6,184 nucleotides of DNA from Candidatus Aminicenantota bacterium. GTDB taxonomy: Bacteria > Acidobacteriota > Aminicenantia > S016-38. Below the pieces are notes generated by a model that saw nothing but the letters and a program-made list of their open reading frames with translations, had not been told where the DNA came from and did no database searches. Position 1 is the first letter of the stretch. Every line of letters starts with the position of its first letter. Both the position numbers and the translations under genes were made by a program. Location of the stretch: NCBI GenBank assembly GCA_027062035.1, contig JAMOUL010000295.1, positions 1 through 6,184 of the forward strand, given 5' to 3'. Positions 1-5,071 of the stretch are shown piece after piece.

Positions 1-447
1 AAGGGTCCGAACTTCACCTGTTCTTCTGATAATTATTTTAAGCTTCCCATCCTCCACAAAGCCCACTTTTTTTCTGTCAGGGGAAATATCGTAGTTCTTC
101 CCCTTTACTTTGAAATATTGCCAGTTCCCGGAAATAAGATCATAAATGTACAGTCCATCTCTTCCGGGAAAAAGGAGTTCAGTCCCTTTCTTCACGGGGA
201 TGTAGAAAGGTTTTAGCTTTTTACTGAATTTCTCCCTGTAACTTCTGGCAATATCCGTCAGCTCAGCATAGGACCGCGAACCTATATCATATCGATATAT
301 CTTCCCTTCCCTTATAAAAACAAAGGCTCTGGAGTTTATCCACTGAACTCCCCTCACCCCGCTCGTATATGACTTTGTAACATCCTCAATTTTCATTGAA
401 AAAAGAGGGGATAGAAGGAGCAGAAGGAGGATGGGAAGCCTTCTCAT
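1..447 (-). CDS. Exported beta-propeller protein, probable S9 (DPP IV-like) peptidase N-terminus; 3' end outside window
   Basis: 149 codons are visible, open to the window edge, so the C-terminus is missing. Residues 1-18 form a short signal peptide (MRR followed by a Leu-rich core), which implies export; there is no lipobox Cys. The rest is made of short beta-strand repeats that fit propeller blades: VQWINSRAFVFIREGKIYRYD, then GLYIYDLISG, then DISPDRKKVGFVEDGKLKII followed by TGEVRTL. The last pattern resembles the SPDGKxVAFVRDxNLYV...TGExxxLT repeat of the DPP IV N-terminal domain of S9 peptidases. The catalytic Ser-Asp-His domain would lie outside the window, so peptidase activity is inferred only. 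A TolB/PD40-type propeller without a protease domain is the main alternative. The ATG follows a TAAGGGGG ribosome site that includes the stop codon of the Yip1 gene, leaving 9 bases between the genes, so translation is probably coupled. It is the last visible gene of the minus-strand group. Confidence 0.6.
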   Translation of the reverse strand, partial: MRRLPILLLLLLSPLFSMKIEDVTKSYTSGVRGVQWINSRAFVFIREGKIYRYDIGSRSYAELTDIARSYREKFSKKLKPFYIPVKKGTELLFPGRDGLYIYDLISGNWQYFKVKGKNYDISPDRKKVGFVEDGKLKIIIRRTGEVRTL

Positions 448-456
448 GTTTCCCCC

Positions 457-1050
457 TTAGAATCCAGTTACATGAGCTCTTGTAGCAAACATAAGGCTAC
501 CAACTATGGCGCCTATTATCACGTATATCACTATAGCTATGACAATTACCACAAGGGTAAAAACTATGGACTTCTCCTTTGGTACCTTCTTTACAGGAGT
601 GGCTCCCAGGTAAAGAACGTAAATCCCGTACAGGGAAAAGAGAATTCCTATAACAGCAAGAGCTGGAATTATGCTGAAAATTCCGCCTATCCAGCCCGGG
701 GTAGCCGAATATACTGCCAGTTTGTGGGAACCTATCATATCCTTTTCACCACCGAAACTGGGGGCAATAAGGTCAATGATATAGGCGAGCACAAATACAC
801 CGGCAAGTGCCAGCACAAGATAAACGATTGCTCCGATAAGTCCCTTGATAATGGGTGTCCTTACAGTAATTCCCAAAAATGAATAGCCAACAAGGCTTCT
901 GCCTATAAAGCTACTTATTGTCGGGATGAGAGCCAATATGAGAGCATATGAGAAATACAGATCCTGAATGGATGTTTCCTCAGTAGCTATTGTCTCCCAT
1001 TCGTTTTTAGGAGAAATTATAAGGTTCTTTGCCCTCTCCACAATATTCAT
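457..1050 (-). CDS. Yip1-family integral membrane protein
   Basis: 197 residues. The N-terminus (NIVERAKNLIISPKNEWETI) is the typical opening of bacterial Yip1-domain proteins, with the SPK.EW motif at residues 13-18. Hydrophobic segments lie at about 31-50, 66-93, 117-150 (long enough for two passes) and 160-188, giving about five membrane helices. Residues 117-160 (ATPGWIGGIF, then LYGIYVLYLGATPVKKVPKEK) match the conserved Yip1 pattern of a Pro-containing helix followed by a short charged loop. Bacterial members have no settled function; the eukaryotic name comes from Rab-interacting Golgi proteins and should not be carried over. The ATG is preceded by a strong AAGGAGGT site (1056-1063). 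The gene begins 32 bases after the methyltransferase stop and ends 9 bases before the next start, so it is probably co-transcribed with both neighbours. The family call is confident; the role is unknown. Confidence 0.85.
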   Translation of the reverse strand: MNIVERAKNLIISPKNEWETIATEETSIQDLYFSYALILALIPTISSFIGRSLVGYSFLGITVRTPIIKGLIGAIVYLVLALAGVFVLAYIIDLIAPSFGGEKDMIGSHKLAVYSATPGWIGGIFSIIPALAVIGILFSLYGIYVLYLGATPVKKVPKEKSIVFTLVVIVIAIVIYVIIGAIVGSLMFATRAHVTGF

Positions 1051-1082
1051 TTCTTACCTCCTTAAGGTTTTATACTATTTTA

Positions 1083-2222
1083 TCACGGTTTCCGAGCCAC
1101 TACTGCATAGTCCTGATGCGAGAAAAGAAAACCATTTATCCTTCTCAGGTTTTCCCTTATAGCAGCCTCTCTTTCATCATGAGCGGGAAATTCCATTAAT
1201 TGCTCTGGAAGGTTCTTCCATATTATCTTCTCCAGCCTCCACCCGCTGGACTCCAGAATAAAGGAAAGGGTTTGTGGATGAAGAGGTGTGATATGGGTAG
1301 GATCCAATAAGAAAGCTCCGTGAAAGGCTGCTGGAGAAGCTACATTTACTGTCTCTGCGATAAACAGTCCCCCTTTCTTAACCTTTTTCCAGGCAACAGC
1401 TATTATCCGCTCAACCTCACTTATGGGAAAATGCTCGAGAACCTGGGCTGAAAACACACTGCCCAGAGACTCATCTTCCAGGGAGGAAAGGTATTCAATA
1501 CCATCTCCGAGAATACAATTTAACCCCTTTGCCTTACATTCTTCTATAAATTTGGCATTTATATCCACTCCGGAAGCTTCGATCCCTTCTTCCTTTAACA
1601 ATTCAAGCATCTCGCCACGGCCACAGCCAAAATCCAGCACAGGTTGGGCTTCCTTCAAATATGGAAGATAAATCCTTAAACCTTCCTTTATGCTCCCTGT
1701 CCTGAATCTTCTTTCAAACCAATAATAGAAGGTGGACTTTATTTCTTCCTTAGCCCCGGGCTCCTCAAGGGAGAGTCTCTTTGCTGCATTAACAAGTTCT
1801 GACAGAGCATCAACATATTCCTGAAACTTCTCTTCACGGGAACGGAGTTCTTCCATTGCCTTTGAAAACCATTCCCTGTCCTTGGTATCGATCATTGGTA
1901 CAAGAGACATATAAAACCTTCGATGAAGTTCGGATATACGTGAAAGCTTATCTGTAAGTTCGAGAAGATATGGGATGAGCAGGTTAAATATCTGCACCAC
2001 AAGGGAATTAACAACGTCCTGTCTATCCTGACCGGTAATTTTTTTTATTAATTTAGCCCTCTTTGCAACGTCCTCGACCGTCAGATTCAATTTCTCTCGA
2101 AGGGCCTCGATTTCTCCCCCGAGGGGTTCCACAAACTCTTCCTTATCAAGTCTGTAATGCGCTTCTTCGTATTTAGAGCTTGCTTCAGCTCTTTCCTTTT
2201 TTATATCTTCAGGCTTTTTCAT
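1083..2222 (-). CDS. Class I SAM-dependent methyltransferase with helical N-terminal extension
   Basis: 379 residues from the chosen ATG. Residues 1-160 are charged and mostly helical with no family I recognise; 120-155 could form a coiled coil. The methyltransferase domain covers about 165-340: motif I VLDFGCGRGE (195-204) for SAM binding, acidic residue D220 in GVDIN, then GDG (239-241) and QVLEHF (260-265). FYYWFERRFR (165-174) before the domain and LDPTHITPLHP (306-316) after motif IV are hallmarks of a subfamily found in polysaccharide and glycan gene clusters, so a sugar or lipid-linked glycan is a plausible substrate (inference). No glycosyltransferase genes are visible nearby. Start choice: ATG at 2222 overlaps the symporter gene by 14 bases. 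An in-frame TTG at 2240 would add six residues, but its Shine-Dalgarno (2242-2249) sits only 1 base away, while the same site is about 19 bases from the ATG. Neither start is ideal. Translational coupling to the symporter gene is likely. Confidence 0.85.
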   Translation of the reverse strand: MKKPEDIKKERAEASSKYEEAHYRLDKEEFVEPLGGEIEALREKLNLTVEDVAKRAKLIKKITGQDRQDVVNSLVVQIFNLLIPYLLELTDKLSRISELHRRFYMSLVPMIDTKDREWFSKAMEELRSREEKFQEYVDALSELVNAAKRLSLEEPGAKEEIKSTFYYWFERRFRTGSIKEGLRIYLPYLKEAQPVLDFGCGRGEMLELLKEEGIEASGVDINAKFIEECKAKGLNCILGDGIEYLSSLEDESLGSVFSAQVLEHFPISEVERIIAVAWKKVKKGGLFIAETVNVASPAAFHGAFLLDPTHITPLHPQTLSFILESSGWRLEKIIWKNLPEQLMEFPAHDEREAAIRENLRRINGFLFSHQDYAVVARKP

Positions 2223-3696
2223 CCGGGAAAAACGGAGCAAGCTCCTCTCTTGAAGGAGGCCTGTCCAGATAACTTATTAAAACAAGGGCTACAATGGAAA
2301 TAATAAAGGCAGGGTAAATTATCGGGATTCCAAAGGGATCGCCCTCGGGTGCCATGGAAGGTGGCAACATTCCCCCCAGTATTTTCAAAACGATAGCGCT
2401 GAGACTTCCCAGAATAATAGACCACAGACCTGCCTTTCTCGTCGTCCTTTTCCAGGCAAGGGCTGCAATAAGTGCAGGGGTTATGGATACACCATAGATC
2501 GTATAAGCAAAATATGCTGTATCCAGAACGGATTCCATCTTTACTGCCAGAAACCAGGCAAGAATTCCCAGTATAAGCACCATTATCCTCTGAAGAACAA
2601 CCATTTCCTTCTGCGAGGCCTCCCTTCTTATAAACCTCTGATAAATATCCCTCATTATATTCGTAGAAGGAGAAAGGAGGTAATTCATTCCTGTGGAAAG
2701 AACCACCACAGAAGCAGCTCCCATAAGCAAAAGACCTACCACAGGAGGCACCATCTTCTTTGCAGCCACGAGAACAATGGAAGCCGGATCTATCCCCTTG
2801 CTGTGATTTACCATCCACAGGTTAATCTCTGGCCAGTGTCTGGCTGCTGCAAAAATAGCAATTATAACCACCACAGTTTCCACCACTATGGTACCAAGCA
2901 CCCATAGGGAAACTGCTTCCTTTGCATCCTTGGGGGTCTTTGCCGAATAGAATTTCTGATACATTGTTTGAACCCCCAGAAGAAGAAGCATGGTAGCCAG
3001 GAAATAGCTACCAGCCTTAAGATAAGGATGGGCACCAAAGGTCTGATTAACTATGGAAAAATGCTCTGGCGGAAGACTTATAAGGGCTCCCTTTAATCCT
3101 CCTGCAGCGTGTATTACAAAGGGAACTGAGGCTATTGTTGCAATAAGAATAATTATCCCATTGGGAAGATCGGTATAGGCTACAGCTATCATTCCTCCAA
3201 GGGCAGTAAACAGAATAACGAAAACTGCGGACCACATCTGCCCCTGGGAAACCGAAATCCTTCCATCTGTAATAACGTTTATGATGTAGCCTCCTGCCCT
3301 GAACTGATAGGAAACTATGGCTGTGAAACTAATTATAAGGGCAAGGGCTCCAAATAATCTTGCAAATTTTCCATATCTTACCTCAAGAATATCCCCAACA
3401 GTGTACTGTCCGAAGGTTCTTATTTTACCTGCCAGAAAATAAATTATTATTATTCCGACCCAGGCACCAGCAGGCATCCAGAGCGAAGAAAAACCGGCCC
3501 TTGCGGCATACTCTGCCCCTGCAATAAATGTTCCTGAGCCAATCCACGTGCAGATAAGCGTAAACACCATCACCCTTACCTTCAGGCTCCTTCCTGCGAC
3601 CATAAAGTCTTCCTGGGTTTTAACTCTCCTGGCTCTAAGGAAATTCAATCCTGTCAGCACAACAAAGTACCCTATAATTACATACAGATACCACAT
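2209..3696 (-). CDS. Sodium:solute symporter (SSS) family transporter
   Basis: 495 residues, the usual length for the family, with about 13 hydrophobic segments spread along the protein. It is an inner-membrane secondary transporter that would use the Na+ (rarely H+) gradient for uptake. Family signatures seen: FMVAGRSL (31-38), GSGTFIAGAEYAARAG (53-68), YTVGDILEVRYG (98-109), ALGGMIAVAYTDLPNG (165-180) and LSTGMNYLLSPSTNIMRDIY (333-352). The last is the TM8 region that carries Na2-site hydroxyl residues in characterised members, here Ser/Thr rich. TDLPNG has Asn where many relatives have Gln. The substrate cannot be read from sequence; proline, pantothenate, sugar, and acetate or other organic-acid carriers all share this fold. 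The ATG has an AAGGAGG site at 3701-3707. It is the first gene of the four-gene minus-strand group and overlaps the methyltransferase gene. Confidence 0.93.
   Translation of the reverse strand: MWYLYVIIGYFVVLTGLNFLRARRVKTQEDFMVAGRSLKVRVMVFTLICTWIGSGTFIAGAEYAARAGFSSLWMPAGAWVGIIIIYFLAGKIRTFGQYTVGDILEVRYGKFARLFGALALIISFTAIVSYQFRAGGYIINVITDGRISVSQGQMWSAVFVILFTALGGMIAVAYTDLPNGIIILIATIASVPFVIHAAGGLKGALISLPPEHFSIVNQTFGAHPYLKAGSYFLATMLLLLGVQTMYQKFYSAKTPKDAKEAVSLWVLGTIVVETVVVIIAIFAAARHWPEINLWMVNHSKGIDPASIVLVAAKKMVPPVVGLLLMGAASVVVLSTGMNYLLSPSTNIMRDIYQRFIRREASQKEMVVLQRIMVLILGILAWFLAVKMESVLDTAYFAYTIYGVSITPALIAALAWKRTTRKAGLWSIILGSLSAIVLKILGGMLPPSMAPEGDPFGIPIIYPAFIISIVALVLISYLDRPPSREELAPFFPDEKA
2234..2250 (-). 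promoter_or_regulatory. Ribosome binding site and short hairpin at the symporter/methyltransferase junction
   Basis: On the minus strand AGAGAGGAGC (2250-2241) is the only Shine-Dalgarno-like run before the methyltransferase gene. It overlaps the perfect inverted repeat GGAGCTTGCTCC (2234-2245), which as RNA gives GGAG-CUUG-CUCC, a stem closed by a stable CUUG-type tetraloop. The alternative TTG start lies in the loop. A folded stem would hide the site until a ribosome finishing the symporter opens it, which fits translational coupling. This is inference from base pairing only. Confidence 0.35.
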
Positions 3697-3724
3697 GGTG
3701 CCTCCTTAAATGATTTCTTATAAA

Positions 3725-3753
3725 TTTTTATCTCTAAAGGAAAATTTTTGCAA
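3725..3753 (-). promoter_or_regulatory. Candidate promoter for the symporter-led operon
   Basis: TTGCAA (3748-3753) is separated by 17 bases from TAAAAA (3725-3730) on the minus strand, giving 4 of 6 consensus matches in each hexamer. TATAAG (3717-3722) is a better -10 but has no good -35 at the right distance. Leader length would be about 20-30 bases, ending in the AAGGAGG site of the symporter gene. The region is very AT-rich, so chance matches are likely; read-through from the winged-helix gene is possible because no terminator is visible. Confidence 0.35.
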
Positions 3754-3758
3754 ATTTT
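3741..3758. promoter_or_regulatory. Inverted repeat over the candidate symporter -35 (possible operator)
   Basis: AAAATTT (3741-3747) and AAATTTT (3752-3758) are exact reverse complements separated by TTGC. The repeat covers the -35 candidate. It shares the 8-mer CAAATTTT/AAAATTTG with the inverted repeat in the promoter of the neighbouring winged-helix gene. This could be an operator for that protein, though AT-rich sequence makes such matches cheap. Confidence 0.3.
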
Positions 3759-3807
3759 AATAGGGGGGTAATTCTTTCGAAAAAATGCAAAATGAGGGGT
3801 AGATCCT

Positions 3808-4311
3808 TTATTTAAAAATCTCTTCTCCCTCTTTTGTGAGTTTCCACTCTCCTCTTCCTACCTTTTCAAGCAGGGGTTTCTCCAGCTTCTCGTTCTTCTT
3901 TAATAGAAAATAAATATTTTTTATCCTTGTGCCTATCTGGTCAAGGGCCCTCTTTAAGTCTCTGGTCTTTAAACTTGGTTTTCCGAGCTCAGATGAAAAA
4001 TGAAAAAGCACTGCTGCTGCTTTTTGAATGGGATCCTTCAATTTTTTCTCCTTAATTATGTCCCTTACTTTTTGAACATCAAATTCAAGGGTCTTTTTAA
4101 CCTTTTGTTTTTTGGAAGTGCTCTTTTTGGAAACTACCTTTCCTATCCTGGCCTTTTTTTCTATTCCAGAGGGTACCTCTTCAATTTTTTCATAAAGAAT
4201 GGGTCTCATTTCTTCAAATCTTTCCTTTACAAATTCCCTATCGCCTTCAATCTCCAGCTCCACCTCACCAATTTTCAATTTAATTTTGTAGAAATTGGTC
4301 TTTTGAATCAT
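3808..4311 (-). CDS. Hypothetical Lys-rich protein with probable C-terminal winged-helix domain
   Basis: 167 residues; not a protein I can name. Three parts are visible. Residues 6-42 (KIKLKIGEVELEIEGDREFVKE and on) look like a beta-hairpin followed by a helix. Residues 45-75 are a basic linker rich in Lys and Ser (SKKSTSKKQKVKK). Residues 78-167 read as a winged helix: helices at about 78-89, 93-107, 115-124 and 125-139, then a wing with GRGEWKLTKEGEEIF, the common '.G.W.LT..G' ending of winged-helix regulators. The basic linker and fold suggest DNA binding, but no effector domain is recognised. The ATG has a GGAGGTGA site (4316-4323) and its own strong promoter whose spacer is an inverted repeat, so autoregulation is likely (inference). 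It lies between the phosphatase gene and the symporter operon, either of which it might control. It could also be a nucleoid-associated or RNA-binding protein. Confidence 0.75.
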   Translation of the reverse strand: MIQKTNFYKIKLKIGEVELEIEGDREFVKERFEEMRPILYEKIEEVPSGIEKKARIGKVVSKKSTSKKQKVKKTLEFDVQKVRDIIKEKKLKDPIQKAAAVLFHFSSELGKPSLKTRDLKRALDQIGTRIKNIYFLLKKNEKLEKPLLEKVGRGEWKLTKEGEEIFK

Positions 4312-4332
4312 CGATTCACCTCCGTAGCTTCA

Positions 4333-4361
4333 AATATAACAAATTCAAAATTTGTAGTCAA
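4333..4361 (-). promoter_or_regulatory. Strong sigma70-type promoter of the winged-helix gene
   Basis: TTGACT (4356-4361) and TATATT (4333-4338) are each 5 of 6 matches to consensus, with the ideal 17-base spacing. The -35 overlaps the TGA stop codon of the histidine-phosphatase gene. Transcription should begin near 4326, giving a leader of about 15 bases that still contains the ribosome site. This is the best promoter in the window and shows the gene is not simply dependent on read-through from upstream. Confidence 0.75.
4339..4355. promoter_or_regulatory. Inverted repeat filling the promoter spacer (probable operator)
   Basis: ACAAATT (4339-4345), a 3-base gap, then AATTTGT (4349-4355): perfect 7-base arms that occupy exactly the 17 bases between the -35 and -10 hexamers. 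A dimeric repressor bound here would block RNA polymerase. The gene it drives encodes a probable winged-helix protein, so negative autoregulation is the simplest reading. Binding itself is not shown by the sequence. Confidence 0.55.
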
Positions 4362-4993
4362 TATTCTTCAACAATAAAATTTTGAAGATGAGAAGTTTGA
4401 TTTAAAAGTTTTAGCGTAAAACCCCTTTCAGGACTGTATTCAAGGATAGAATAGGATGCAGTATCTACATGAATTTTCCAGAAAAATGGAATTTTTATAT
4501 CAAGTACCCCTGCGATTAACGGTTTTAACACTGCCCTATGGGTAACAATTGCAAAAGTTTGAATTTTCTTTTCAGAAAGTTCTTTTACAAGTTTTTTCAA
4601 AGTTTTCACACTTCTTTCCTGAACCTCAAGTACAGACTCAGCTCCGGGAAGGCGAAGATTTTCGGGAACAGTAATCCAGGTTTCAAATTCTCTGGGATAT
4701 TTTTCTCTAATTTCTTCTTTTTTTCTCCCCTCCCACGGCCCAAGATTAATATTATTAAAGCCTTCCTCTATTAAAACTTCTGCCCCAACGGCGCTCGCAA
4801 CCCTCTGTGCAGTTTCATAAGCCCTTGAGAGGGGGCTGGAATAAATGACCTGGATGCCGGAGTCCCTTAAAGCCTCACCCAGGGCTACTGCCTGTTTGAC
4901 ACCGTTTTCATTAAGGGGAAAATCGCTCCTCCCCCTGAAGAATCCTTCCCTGTTTCCTCTGGTTTCTCCGTGTCTTATTAGAAAGATCCTCAT
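4358..4993 (-). CDS. Histidine phosphatase (phosphoglycerate mutase-like) family protein
   Basis: 211 residues, normal length for a single-domain cytoplasmic member. Seen: LIRHGET (5-11) with the phospho-accepting His8 and Arg7; SSPLSRAYETA (52-62) with the phosphate-binding Arg57; NLGPWEG (83-89); PGAES (116-120); and VTHRAVLK (150-157) with the second His152. The family removes or transfers phosphate through a phospho-His intermediate; substrates include sugar phosphates, nucleotides and alpha-ribazole phosphate, so no symbol is given. The position that normally holds the general-acid Glu, seven residues before WEG (as in LREIDFGEWEG), is Asn81 here. THRxVxK with a later FWKI (171-174) suggests a less studied subfamily rather than classical GpmB, PhoE or CobC. 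The ATG has GGAGGTG (4998-5004) and an extended -10 promoter. The gene is divergent from ribBA and its stop codon lies in the next gene's -35 box. Confidence 0.88.
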   Translation of the reverse strand: MRIFLIRHGETRGNREGFFRGRSDFPLNENGVKQAVALGEALRDSGIQVIYSSPLSRAYETAQRVASAVGAEVLIEEGFNNINLGPWEGRKKEEIREKYPREFETWITVPENLRLPGAESVLEVQERSVKTLKKLVKELSEKKIQTFAIVTHRAVLKPLIAGVLDIKIPFFWKIHVDTASYSILEYSPERGFTLKLLNQTSHLQNFIVEEY

Positions 4994-5012
4994 CGTGCAC
5001 CTCCAGAGCAGG

Positions 5013-5021
5013 ATTATACCA
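5013..5021 (-). promoter_or_regulatory. Extended -10 promoter of the histidine-phosphatase gene
   Basis: On the minus strand TGGTATAAT is a perfect TATAAT (5013-5018) with the TGn extension. The -35 position (AAAACA at 5036-5041) is weak, as is usual for extended -10 promoters. Expected start is near 5006, leaving about 13 bases of leader with the GGAGGTG site. Confidence 0.6.
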
Positions 5022-5025
5022 CTTT

Positions 5026-5039
5026 AAAACTCGAGTGTT
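5026..5039. promoter_or_regulatory. Imperfect palindrome midway between the divergent promoters
   Basis: Fourteen bases centred on CTCGAG (5030-5035), symmetrical except for one pair (5028/5037). The centre (5032/5033) is within about two bases of the midpoint between the two -10 boxes, where each promoter has a poor -35. A regulator here could act on both ribBA and the phosphatase gene; this is inference. Confidence 0.3.
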
Positions 5040-5040
5040 T

Positions 5041-5049
5041 TGATATAAA
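5041..5049 (+). promoter_or_regulatory. Extended -10 promoter of ribBA
   Basis: TGATATAAA carries the TGn extension and TATAAA (5044-5049, 5 of 6 matches). The -35 position near 5021-5026 (ACTTTA) is poor. Transcription would begin near 5056, giving a leader of about 16 bases with AAGGAGG at 5060-5066. That leaves no room for an FMN riboswitch in the leader. Confidence 0.5.
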
Positions 5050-5071
5050 ATATCCTTTCAAGGAGGAAGAT

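Noticed and set aside
472..882. Plus-strand open frame of 136 codons opposite the Yip1 gene
   Set aside because: Its translation is low-complexity (Tyr, Asn, Ser and His rich) with no motif, and it lies wholly antisense to a gene with clear family signatures and a strong ribosome site.
1051..1082. Separate promoter for the Yip1 gene
   Set aside because: A TATAAA-like string occurs on the minus strand, but no acceptable -35 lies at 16-18 bases. The 32-base gap with a strong ribosome site is better explained as an internal operon gap.
2219..2818. Minus-strand open frame of 199 codons inside the symporter gene
   Set aside because: It is the shifted reading of the symporter gene, with a Cys/Ser/Gly-rich product unlike a real protein; the symporter frame is well supported along its full length.
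3759..3807. Rho-independent terminator after the winged-helix gene
   Set aside because: There is a T-run on the minus strand near 3780-3785, but no GC-rich stem directly before it; the nearby palindrome is too AT-rich to act as a terminator hairpin.
4994..5071. FMN riboswitch upstream of ribBA
   Set aside because: Only 78 bases separate the divergent genes and the predicted ribBA leader is about 16 bases. An FMN aptamer needs over 100 bases, and none of its conserved elements are seen.
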